A DNA stretch of 64,000 nucleotides, from positions 112,841-176,840 of the forward strand of contig NZ_JAMTCH010000003.1 in assembly GCF_024171735.1 (NCBI RefSeq), read 5' to 3'. The stretch's first letter is position 1. Every line of letters begins with the position of its first letter. Made by a program: the position numbers and the translations under genes. Shown one piece after another: positions 36,623 to 44,630 of the stretch. Source of the DNA: Prauserella alba (GTDB lineage: Bacteria > Actinomycetota > Actinomycetes > Mycobacteriales > Pseudonocardiaceae). The notes beneath the pieces were generated by a model. The model ran no database searches. It worked only from the letters and a program-made list of their open reading frames with translations, and was not told where the DNA came from.

Positions 36623-37489
36623 TTGGTCGCCCCCGACGCCCCGATCCGGGTGGCGGTGGCGGTGGCGTGCCGGGTGCTCAAGCTCCACCGCCAGCACTAC
36701 TACGCCTGGCTGCGCAGGCCGGTCACCGACACCGAGTACGACGAGGCCTACGCGGCGAACGCGATCTTCGACGCTCACCGCGAGGACCCCAAGTTCGGCT
36801 ACCGCCTGTTGCACGACGAGGTCACCGCCACGGGCATCGAGGTGTCGGACCGGACGGTGTGGAAGATCTGCTCGGACAACCAGTGGTGGTGCGCGTTCGG
36901 CAAGAAGCGGCGGCAGAAGAGGACCCGGCCGGGGCCGGCGGCGCACGAGGACCTGGTGCGCCGCGAGTTCACCACTGACAGGCCGAATCGCCTGTGGCTG
37001 ACCGACATCACCGAACACCCCACCAGTGAGGGCACGCTCTACCTCTGCGCAGTCAAGGACGTGTGGTCGAACCGGGTCGTGGGCTACTCCATCGCCGACC
37101 GGATGGCCTCCCAGCTCGCCCTGGACGCGTTGGAATCGGCCGGCGCCCGCCGTGGTGGCCGCGTCGCCGGCTGCACGCTGCACAGCGATCGCGGAGGCCA
37201 ATTCCGCAGCAAGAAGGTGCAACAAGCCCTGTGGCGCCGCCACATGCGCGGCTCGATGGGCCAGGTCGGCGCTGCTGGCGACAACGCCGCCATGGAGAGC
37301 TTCTTCAGCCTCCTGCAACGCAATGTGCTCAACCGCCGCACATGGGCCACCCGGGAAGAACTCCGGATCGCGATCGTCACCTGGATCGAACGCACCTACC
37401 ACCGCCGACGCCGCCAAACCCGGCTCGGCCGCTTGACCCCCAACGAATACGAAACCATTATGACCCACACCGCCACCCCGGCGGCCTAA
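36623..37489 (+). CDS. IS3-family transposase OrfB (DDE integrase)
   Basis: The 288-residue catalytic part has an HTH_21-type N-terminus (VACRVLKLHRQHYYAWL) and the rve DDE core. First Asp is in WLTDITE, second Asp is in TLHSDRGGQF, and the Glu is in NAAMESFFSLLQ. The usual C-terminal YHRRRRQTRLGRLTPNEYE follows. It lies in the -1 frame relative to orfA, and coding similarity begins upstream of the nominal TTG start. It is therefore almost certainly made as an OrfAB fusion. All catalytic residues are present, so the element may be mobile. Confidence 0.93.
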   Translation: MVAPDAPIRVAVAVACRVLKLHRQHYYAWLRRPVTDTEYDEAYAANAIFDAHREDPKFGYRLLHDEVTATGIEVSDRTVWKICSDNQWWCAFGKKRRQKRTRPGPAAHEDLVRREFTTDRPNRLWLTDITEHPTSEGTLYLCAVKDVWSNRVVGYSIADRMASQLALDALESAGARRGGRVAGCTLHSDRGGQFRSKKVQQALWRRHMRGSMGQVGAAGDNAAMESFFSLLQRNVLNRRTWATREELRIAIVTWIERTYHRRRRQTRLGRLTPNEYETIMTHTATPAA

Positions 37490-37518
37490 CCACTGTCACA
37501 GCTTCCTTCAGCAGCCCC

Positions 37519-38370
37519 TCATCTCGGTTCCCGAGCGTGGTGGAACTGGTCGAGCGCGTCGGTGATGAGAGTTCGCGCTGCGGTACCTGTGACGGCCTGT
37601 TCTGCAAGCTCGTCGAATGCTTTGCGGTAGAGAGCGACTTCGCGGGGCTGGCTGATGGTCAGTTCCGCGGAGATCGTCTCGACGTGTACGAGGCGGTTGT
37701 CGAAGAGGATGAACTGATTCGTCGGTGCACGGTACTCGGCGTCGTGCGGCACGATGCCGAAGACGACCCTGGGCAGGGACATCACTGCCAACAGCCGGTC
37801 GAGTTGGCCGATCATCGTGTCGACGTCGCCGACCATCGTGGTCAATGCCTGCTGTGCCAGGATGAAGTGGAACCGGTGATCACCGCGGTACAGGACGGTC
37901 TGACGTTCCATGCGTTCGGCGACACCCGCGTCGAGGTCGTCCGGGATTCCGTAGAAGTCGATCACTCGGCGCATGACGGCCGTGGCGTACTCGGCGGTGT
38001 GCAGGATGCCGGGAACCAGAACGGGCTCATACCACCGCATCAGCTTCGTGTTGGCTTCGAGTCGCCGTGATGCGTGCTGGCGGCGCCGAGTGCCACCGCT
38101 GAGCATCCGCCGCCATTCCACGTACATCGACTCGATGTTGCGGACCGCAGCGATCAGGTCGGGAATCTGACTCTCGGCTGAGGTGTACCGGCACCAGAGG
38201 CGGACATCAGCCTCGGACGGCGTCTGCTTGCCGTACTCGATCTTCGAGACCTTCGAGCTGTGCCACCCGGCCAAGTCGGCTAAGCCGCGGCCGGTCAGCT
38301 CCGCGTCCTTGCGCAGGTCGCGGAGCTGCTGGCCGAGTGCTTGGCGTGCCTCACGGAGCGAATGCGTCAC
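37519..38370 (-). CDS. XRE-family regulator with DUF5753 domain
   Basis: The 283-residue protein has an N-terminal XRE helix-turn-helix (LRDLRKDAELTGRGLADLAGWHSSKVSKIEYGKQTPS in residues 17-53). A DUF5753 (Scr1-type) domain follows with EPVLVPGILHTAEYA near residue 115. Such proteins are abundant in actinomycetes beside small partner genes and act as regulators or antitoxin-like factors. It is the last of three minus-strand genes (39225 to 37519) with 11-base spacing from the previous one. Repeats at 39329-39347 could be its operator. The right end of the IS lies only 5 bases from its stop. Confidence 0.87.
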   Translation of the reverse strand: MTHSLREARQALGQQLRDLRKDAELTGRGLADLAGWHSSKVSKIEYGKQTPSEADVRLWCRYTSAESQIPDLIAAVRNIESMYVEWRRMLSGGTRRRQHASRRLEANTKLMRWYEPVLVPGILHTAEYATAVMRRVIDFYGIPDDLDAGVAERMERQTVLYRGDHRFHFILAQQALTTMVGDVDTMIGQLDRLLAVMSLPRVVFGIVPHDAEYRAPTNQFILFDNRLVHVETISAELTISQPREVALYRKAFDELAEQAVTGTAARTLITDALDQFHHAREPR

Positions 38371-38381
38371 GAGATCCGGTC

Positions 38382-38915
38382 CTACGCGGTGACGTACTCA
38401 GTCTCCACATACCGATGGTGCGGAATCGCCGCCTGCCAGACCCGATCACGCACGGCCCGGCAGTGGTTGACGATGACGGGATCTCTGGTGGTCGCACCGC
38501 CGCCGAACCGCCCACCGGGTTCGAAAACGGTGAACACCACGAGCGCGTCATCGAAGAGCCAGAAGTCATCGGCCGACAGGTCGCCGGCATCGACCAGGTG
38601 ACGCGGTAGCCACCGAACGTCCTCCCCGGCGGTGATGTTGTGCTCGGCGACCGTCAGGCCCCACCGCGTGTAATCGGCGTGGGGCACCGTCACCACTCGG
38701 GTTCTCCGGACCGTCCGCCCGGCGGACGTGGCATGACGTACCAGGTCCAACCACGGCTGAAACCAGCCGAAGTCGTCGTGCTCGCCCCTCAGGAACAGCT
38801 GAAAGGGCCCCGACTCGTCGGGAGTGTCATAGGTGTCCTGCACTTCAAGGTGGAACGCGTCGCGCTCGAAGGCCGAGAAGAGCGCGTCGAACGCCTCACC
38901 CTGCAGCAGCTCCAC
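38382..38915 (-). CDS. DUF6879-family protein
   Basis: The 177-residue protein resembles the DUF6879 family found next to XRE/DUF5753 regulators. It has an N-terminal LFSAFERDAFHLEVQDTY, a mid AGRTVRRTRVVTVP, then DDFWLFDDALVVFTVF and a histidine-rich end. Its role is unknown. It may be the partner controlled by the regulator. It overlaps the 3' end of the preceding small gene by 20 bases and lies 11 bases before the regulator gene. Confidence 0.75.
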   Translation of the reverse strand: MELLQGEAFDALFSAFERDAFHLEVQDTYDTPDESGPFQLFLRGEHDDFGWFQPWLDLVRHATSAGRTVRRTRVVTVPHADYTRWGLTVAEHNITAGEDVRWLPRHLVDAGDLSADDFWLFDDALVVFTVFEPGGRFGGGATTRDPVIVNHCRAVRDRVWQAAIPHHRYVETEYVTA

Positions 38916-39225
38916 TGACCCACACCTCCTTCTTCGTCGGCACCTCGACGCACGTTTCGTGGCCCGGGATGTCCATCTGCCCCAACGCTACGGTGTCGGT
39001 CACTGGGGATCCCGAGAGGATGAAGCTCCCACGCCCGGTGTCGGAGAGTTGTGCTCCCAGGCACTTCCCCTTCTCGACATGTCCCAGCAAGCGGTGCGGT
39101 ATCTCGACGTGCGTCTCCTGCCCGCTGACCTTCCATCCCTGCACCACATACGTGCCACGGTCGGTCGCGTACAAGGTCGGCGAGCCCCCGCCCTGTGTCT
39201 CCTTGCCGAGAAACCTGATCTGCAT
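38896..39225 (-). CDS. Small protein, first gene of the XRE-DUF6879 operon
   Basis: This 109-residue protein is of unknown function. It starts MQIRFLGKETQGGGSPTLYAT and looks like a compact beta-rich domain (DRGTYVVQGWKV, then THVEIPHRLLGHV). Similar proteins commonly precede DUF6879 in actinomycete XRE clusters. I chose the ATG at 39225 because GGAGGGG precedes it. The frame is open to 39273, but the extra residues lack a start site. Its end overlaps the DUF6879 start. Confidence 0.65.
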   Translation of the reverse strand: MQIRFLGKETQGGGSPTLYATDRGTYVVQGWKVSGQETHVEIPHRLLGHVEKGKCLGAQLSDTGRGSFILSGSPVTDTVALGQMDIPGHETCVEVPTKKEVWVSGAAAG

Positions 39226-39328
39226 CACTACCCCTCCACCATGCCGTGCGCTGATTTGCGCGAGAGTTCTCATGGTGCGGTGACCTGCTATGACTGGTCA
39301 AGACCTCGGAGCAGGTTCTCCGCAATGT

Positions 39329-39347
39329 GAGCAAACTAGAGCAAACT
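39329..39347. promoter_or_regulatory. Direct repeat GAGCAAACT with 10-bp period
   Basis: GAGCAAACT occurs at 39329-39337 and again at 39339-39347, one helical turn apart, in the region between the XRE operon and the rightward small genes. The phase suits cooperative binding by a regulator such as the XRE protein. Nearby, ATGGCT and AGCCAT can also pair. Confidence 0.45.
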
Positions 39348-39480
39348 TATGGCTCGTTGACTCCGCTCAGCCATAGCGTCCTGCTCAGTCATTTGGACCA
39401 GGCGCGGTCCGCGTGATCGCTGCCGCTCGATGACAGCCCAAGTCCTGCGAACCCCGAAATACCACGACCGGAGCCGACCC

Positions 39481-39735
39481 GTGACCAGCGACTACTCCGA
39501 CGACATGGCCGCGTTGTCCCGACTGGTCCTGGCCGGATGGCAGGGAACTCCGATCGGGAACCCCGCTGCGCCCGAGGTGCTCGTGTACGTGCGCCCGCGT
39601 TCGGCCTACGTCGACTCGGTGTACGTGACCGGTCCGGACCGGGCCACCGCGATACGCAAGAACATGCTCGGCAGCCGGTTACGCAATGTCGACGGCACCT
39701 GCGCCGAGGTCGTGAACGAGGTGCTCGGATGGTGA
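39481..39735 (+). CDS. Small protein of unknown function (first of a pair)
   Basis: The 84-residue protein (from the GTG at 39481) starts TSDYSDDMAALSRLVLAGWQG. A beta-alpha-like stretch VLVYVRPRSAYVDSVYVTGPDRATAIRKN follows. No domain is recognised. GGAG lies 9-12 bases before the GTG, and an in-frame ATG at 39430 is an alternative. It overlaps the next gene by 7 bases, which supports both being real. It is divergent from the XRE operon and may be part of the same regulatory module. Confidence 0.5.
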   Translation: MTSDYSDDMAALSRLVLAGWQGTPIGNPAAPEVLVYVRPRSAYVDSVYVTGPDRATAIRKNMLGSRLRNVDGTCAEVVNEVLGW

Positions 39736-40013
39736 CCGGCAGGATCTCCGGATCGCTGATCGACCCGGCTGCACCGTGTTTCGACGGCTTACCCAGCTTC
39801 ATGCCGGTGTTCGACGGCGTGCGCCACCTGACCGATGCCCGCGGCCTGCCCGCACCGGGCACGTACGTGCGCATCCTGTGCGAAACCACCGACCGCATCG
39901 CGCAAGCCGACAACAGCACCTACACGCGCGACTGCATGTGGTGCGCAATGGAGATCAGCCCGCTGCCTCCCAGCGACATGAACCCGCCGAGACGTGACCG
40001 TCGGTGCATGTGA
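39729..40013 (+). CDS. Small protein of unknown function (second of a pair)
   Basis: This 94-residue protein begins MVTGRISGSLIDPAAPCFDGLP and contains HLTDARGLPAPGTYVRILCETTDRIAQ. Four cysteines (CFDG, LCET and the late CMWC) hint at metal binding. No family is recognised. Its ATG lies in the last codons of the preceding gene (ATGGTGA), so translation is coupled. A gene-poor gap and the second drmMI follow. Confidence 0.5.
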   Translation: MVTGRISGSLIDPAAPCFDGLPSFMPVFDGVRHLTDARGLPAPGTYVRILCETTDRIAQADNSTYTRDCMWCAMEISPLPPSDMNPPRRDRRCM

Positions 40014-40348
40014 TCACCATGAACATCCGGGCGGCGTCAGTTGACCCCGACGCGCTGGCGCTGCCCGGAGTCCAGCCCAGTCCGCTAGCGTTCTCGGGTG
40101 GTGTCACGGTTGCAAACGTCGGCACTTTACCTCGGTCAATTCGGTTGGCGTAGGCGAAATACCGTTCTGGCGGTAGTGGCCACGCTGATGACCACCCAGC
40201 GGCAGCAATCGAGGGAGCCCTGTGCCTCTCCGAGCGGTTTCCCGCGGCCGGAAAGCTGAATAGCGTGCTCAAGATCGTCGCATAGGCGGATATCGGGGCG
40301 GCGTGATCGTGGTCTGAACGAGCGAAGGTCGTGCGGACGGGGGAGCCG
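40014..40348. other. Gene-free 335-bp region before drmMI copy 2
   Basis: No frame with coding character is seen. The stretch is less GC-rich than its flanks around 40,130-40,290 and presumably holds the promoter of the second methylase, but I find no convincing -35/-10 pair or palindrome. Confidence 0.5.
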
Positions 40349-43300
40349 ATGGCAGCGGCACGGAAGGTTCGCGGTCGAGTTCCAGAAGGTACGCAGCAGC
40401 ACCGGGACTGGCTCAACCTCGTCGACATCACCGGGCCGTTTATCTCCATCCCCGTGCTGCGCACCGCGTGGCCGACGCTCGACGCGCTCGACAAGCGCAC
40501 CCGCACCGCGTTGCGGCAGCACCACGCCAACTGGCAGGCCGATCCGGCGACCAGCCAACCAGCATGGCTCCACTACGTGCTCGCAGGACTCCTCGGCTGG
40601 GCCGACGAACTCCACTGGGCGGAGGACGTCGACCTTGCTCCACTCGCCGTGGCAGTACCGGAACATGACACGTCGATCGTCCCCAGCTTCGTCCTCACCG
40701 AGCCCGGAGGCGCCGCCAAACCGGATTCCATCCGGCTACTGGGGCTCGTGACGCCACCCGGCGTCCACCCCACCGGACGACAGCCCGGCGACGCCTGGGC
40801 CGCGAGCGCTACTGATCGGCTGGCACGACTGTGCCGCACACACGACGTGCCCCTCGGCCTGACCACCGACGGGCGCTGGTGGACCCTCGTCTGGGCACAA
40901 CACGACGGAGCCACCGGCACCGCCACCTTCGACGCCATCGGCTGGGCAGACACCGCCGAACGGGACGTGGTCCGCGCGTTCACGTCGCTCCTGTCACGAC
41001 ATCGCTTCTTCGGCGTTCCCGCCGACGAGACCCTGCCCTCACTCCTCGAAGCCAGCAAAGACTCACAGGAAGAAATCACCGAATCCCTCGGCGTACAAGC
41101 ACGCGAAGCCGTCGAACTGCTCGTCGCCGCCATCGGCCGCGCCGACACCGTCCAGCGCGAACGCGGCGAACCCGGGATCACGGACATCGGCGCGGACACC
41201 GTCTACCGCGGCTCGGTTTCGGTCCTCATGCGCATCGTCTTCCTGCTCTTCGCCGAGGAACGCGGCATGCTCCCCTCGGACAACGAGCTCTACGCCACCG
41301 CCTACTCCGCAGGCCGGCTATGCGCCGACCTCGAAGCCCAAGCCCTCGAATCCAGCGAAGACGATCTCGAACACAGCCACGCCGCCTGGCACCGGCTCCT
41401 CGCCCTCTTCGAAGCCGTCTACTGGGGCGTCGACCACCAGCGGCTCTGGATGTACCCGCACGACGGGTCACTCTTCGATACCACCAGCCACCCCTGGCTG
41501 CCCGCGAACATCGACGACCGGACCATCCTGCACGTCCTCCGCGCCGTCCAATACGTCGAAACCGGTACCGGCAAGAACAAGGAACGTCGCAAACTCTCGT
41601 TCCGCGAACTCGACGTCGAACAGATCGGCTACACCTACGAAGGCCTCCTCGCCTACGACGCCTTCCGCGCCGACGAGGTGTACCTGGGCCTCACCGGCAA
41701 GTCCGGCGCGGAACACGAAGCACCGCTCTCCGAACTGGAACAGTACGCAGCCGAATCGGCCGACGTGGCTGAGCTGGCCGAGCGGATCGCCAACGCCTAC
41801 CGGAAAACCGGCATCGGCACCGCCCGCGGCCTGGCACGGAAACTCGCCCCACCGTCACCCACCGAACGCGAAGAACAGCGCCAGAAGCTCCTCGCCGCCA
41901 CACGCGGTGACGCCGCACTGAGCGACCGCCTCCTGCCGTTCGCGAACCTCATCCGCCGAGATCTGCGCGGACTGCCGATGGTCATCCTGCCGGGGGAGCT
42001 GTTCGTGACCGAATCGGTCGCACGCCAGGACACCGGCACGCACTACACACCTCGCGACCTCGCCGAGCGCGTCGTCCGCGACGCGCTCGAACCCCTCGTG
42101 TATCGCGTCGGCCCGATCCAGACCGCCGATGAGAGCCGCTGGGTCCCCAAGACCGCCGACGAGCTGCTCGAACTCAAGGTCGCGGACATCGCTATGGGCT
42201 CCGGCGCGTTCCTCGTCGCCGCGGCCCGCTACCTCGGCCAGCGGCTCGTCGAGGCGTGGGCACGCGACGGCGACGACCGCGCGATGGCAGCCAAGATCTC
42301 CCGGGCGCTCGGCGACGTCGAAGAAGACCGGGTCGTCGTCGAGGCGCGCAGGCAGGTCATCGAACACTGCCTCTACGGCGTCGACATCAACCCCACCGCG
42401 GTCGAGATCGCCAAAGTGTCGCTGTGGCTGGTGTCCATGGACGGCGACAAGCCGTTCACTTTCCTCGACGACCGACTCAAAACCGGCGACTCGCTGCTTG
42501 GCGTCACCTCGATCGAACAGGTGCGCAGCATGCACCTCGACCCGGCCGCCGGGCGAGACCTGCACAGCGACCTGTTCGCCTGGACCGCGAGCACGCAGGC
42601 ACGCATCGAGAAGGCAGCCGACACCCGCCGCCGGATCGCCGAACTCCCGCAGCTCGGCAGTCCTCTGGACTGGCTCGACGACAAACGCAAACTCGACCGC
42701 GAAGCCGCCGACGACACAGCCGACCTACGAATCGCCGCCGACACACTCGTCGGCGCGCTCCTGGCTAGAGCCCCCGAAGGGCCGCGAGGCATGAACCGCG
42801 CCTCCGTCGAAGCCGCACACCTCGCGAACCAGGTCATGCGCGACGGCGAAACGAAACCCGCTCGCGACCAAGCCGACACCTGGCTGCGCGCCGACCAGGG
42901 CAACACCGGGTTCCCACGCCGGCCACTGCACTGGCCGCTGGTGTTCGTCGACGTCTTCGACGAAGGCGGATTCGACGCCGTCGTCGGCAACCAGCCCTAC
43001 CTCGGTGGCCAGAAACTCACCAGCGCCCAGGGCCACGCCTACCGCGAATACCTGATCCACGCCATCGGCAACGGCGTCCGCGGCAGCGCGGACCTCGTGG
43101 CGTACTTCGTGCTACGTGCACACAGCCTGCTCAAACCCACCGGCCAGACCGGACTGATCGCAACCAACACGCTCGCCCAGGGCGACACCCGCGAAGTCGG
43201 CCTCGACCAGGTCGTCGCAGCCGGAACCACGATCCGCCGTGCCACGAAGAGCATGCAGTGGCCGACCAAGAGCGTCGCGCTGGAGTGCTGCATCATCGCG

Positions 43301-44413
43301 ACCAGCTGTGAACCGCTTGGAGACGACGCCGACAGCCGCGCCGACGGAGTGGCCGTCCCCGCGATCACGTCGTCGCTTGATCCTGAATCACGCGCTATCG
43401 GAGCGCCGCAACGACTGACGTCTAATCGAGGCATCTCGTTTATCGGCTCTTACGTTCTCGGTCTCGGGTTCACGATGGAACCCGGCAGAGTGCAGGAACT
43501 CATCGCCCAGAACCCCGTCAACAAGGACGTGCTCTTCCCCTACCTGAACGGGCAGGACGTGAACTCCCGCCCGGACTGCTCCGGCAGTCGCTGGGTCATC
43601 AACTTCCACGACTGGAGCGAAGACCGGGCGCGCGAGTATCCGGAGTGCTACGACCAGGTTCTGCGTGAAGTGAAGCCTGATCGGGACAAGAACAAGCGGA
43701 AGGTGCGTCGGGAGCGATGGTGGCAGTACGCGGAACGGGCTCCTGATCTGGTGGAGGCCATCGCCGGGTTGGAGCGGGTTGTCGTGCTTGCTCGGGTGAG
43801 TAAGACGGTGATGCCGGTGATGGTGCCGACGGGCCAGGTGATCTCCGAGGCTGTGGTCGTGTTTGCGTCCGAGGACGCGGCGATGTTGGCGTTGTTGTCG
43901 AGCGGGCCGCACTACTGGTGGGCGAAGTCCCGGGGCTCGACTCTGGAGACACGAATTCGCTACACGCCGTCGGATGTGTTCGAGACGTTCCCCTTGCCGG
44001 AGCTGACCGATGAGCTGCGTGAGCTGGGCGAACGTCTCGACACGTATCGCCGGGACGTGATGCTGGCCCGCAACGCGGGGCTGACGAAGACGTACAACCT
44101 GGTCTTCGACCCGGACTGTCGGGACGAGGACATCGAGGAGTTGCGGCGTATTCACCGGGAGATCGACGCGGCCACGATCCGCGCCTACTGCTGGGAGGAT
44201 CGGGTCGAGGCGGTCGGCGGCTTGGATCACGGTTTCCACCCGGTCGGCCGCGAGACCCGCTACACGATCGGCCCCGCGGCCCAACGCGAGATCCTGGACA
44301 GCCTCCTCGAACTCAACCACGAACGCGCAGCACAGGAAGCTGAGACGCAGCCGGGGCGAAAGAGTCGCCCCAAGCGCAACGCGAAGCACCACGCTCGCGA
44401 CACGCTCCTCTGA
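40349..44413 (+). CDS. Second DrmMI-like adenine methyltransferase
   Basis: The 1354-residue protein is a full-length paralogue of the methylase at 27833-31900, alike from end to end. The SAM motif I is intact (AMGSGAFL, 615-622), but motif IV reads NQPY (881-884) where the family needs NPPY/F. This may impair base methylation. The last 420 bases closely match copy 1 at DNA level, including 39 identical bases (31787-31825 and 44288-44326). Strand composition flips near 43,640: C-rich before (42661-42720 has 23 C and 15 G) and G-rich after (43681-43740 has 27 G and 12 C). I chose the ATG at 40349 after GGGGGAG. A GTG at 40331 is possible. Confidence 0.85.
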   Translation: MAAARKVRGRVPEGTQQHRDWLNLVDITGPFISIPVLRTAWPTLDALDKRTRTALRQHHANWQADPATSQPAWLHYVLAGLLGWADELHWAEDVDLAPLAVAVPEHDTSIVPSFVLTEPGGAAKPDSIRLLGLVTPPGVHPTGRQPGDAWAASATDRLARLCRTHDVPLGLTTDGRWWTLVWAQHDGATGTATFDAIGWADTAERDVVRAFTSLLSRHRFFGVPADETLPSLLEASKDSQEEITESLGVQAREAVELLVAAIGRADTVQRERGEPGITDIGADTVYRGSVSVLMRIVFLLFAEERGMLPSDNELYATAYSAGRLCADLEAQALESSEDDLEHSHAAWHRLLALFEAVYWGVDHQRLWMYPHDGSLFDTTSHPWLPANIDDRTILHVLRAVQYVETGTGKNKERRKLSFRELDVEQIGYTYEGLLAYDAFRADEVYLGLTGKSGAEHEAPLSELEQYAAESADVAELAERIANAYRKTGIGTARGLARKLAPPSPTEREEQRQKLLAATRGDAALSDRLLPFANLIRRDLRGLPMVILPGELFVTESVARQDTGTHYTPRDLAERVVRDALEPLVYRVGPIQTADESRWVPKTADELLELKVADIAMGSGAFLVAAARYLGQRLVEAWARDGDDRAMAAKISRALGDVEEDRVVVEARRQVIEHCLYGVDINPTAVEIAKVSLWLVSMDGDKPFTFLDDRLKTGDSLLGVTSIEQVRSMHLDPAAGRDLHSDLFAWTASTQARIEKAADTRRRIAELPQLGSPLDWLDDKRKLDREAADDTADLRIAADTLVGALLARAPEGPRGMNRASVEAAHLANQVMRDGETKPARDQADTWLRADQGNTGFPRRPLHWPLVFVDVFDEGGFDAVVGNQPYLGGQKLTSAQGHAYREYLIHAIGNGVRGSADLVAYFVLRAHSLLKPTGQTGLIATNTLAQGDTREVGLDQVVAAGTTIRRATKSMQWPTKSVALECCIIATSCEPLGDDADSRADGVAVPAITSSLDPESRAIGAPQRLTSNRGISFIGSYVLGLGFTMEPGRVQELIAQNPVNKDVLFPYLNGQDVNSRPDCSGSRWVINFHDWSEDRAREYPECYDQVLREVKPDRDKNKRKVRRERWWQYAERAPDLVEAIAGLERVVVLARVSKTVMPVMVPTGQVISEAVVVFASEDAAMLALLSSGPHYWWAKSRGSTLETRIRYTPSDVFETFPLPELTDELRELGERLDTYRRDVMLARNAGLTKTYNLVFDPDCRDEDIEELRRIHREIDAATIRAYCWEDRVEAVGGLDHGFHPVGRETRYTIGPAAQREILDSLLELNHERAAQEAETQPGRKSRPKRNAKHHARDTLL

Positions 44414-44630
44414 CGGTGTCCGAATTCGGAGCAGGGGTTGCCGGGATCGCGTTCGTGCAGAACGGAGAGGCGCGGTTAACGAGGCGCTGCGAAATGAGGA
44501 ACGGGTCTCGGCGAGGTAAAGGCTCGGCCGATTTCGAATATCGCCGCTAACGCCGCCGCGCAGCCGGTCGACACACCGGAGCGGCGACGTTTCTCGCCAG
44601 ACCCCGCCCGTCCGCCAATGGAGGTTGTTC

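Larger units (their letters stand above)
36246..37513 (+). mobile_element. Complete IS3-family insertion sequence
   Basis: The ends are imperfect inverted repeats beginning with TG and ending with CA. Left is TGCTGAAG-N5-TGTGACA (36246-36265), and right is TGTCACA-N5-CTTCAGCA (37494-37513). A 3-bp target duplication GCC flanks them (36243-36245 and 37514-37516). The element is 1268 bp and holds overlapping orfA and orfB. It landed 18 bases past the STAND gene stop and interrupts no gene. Confidence 0.92.
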
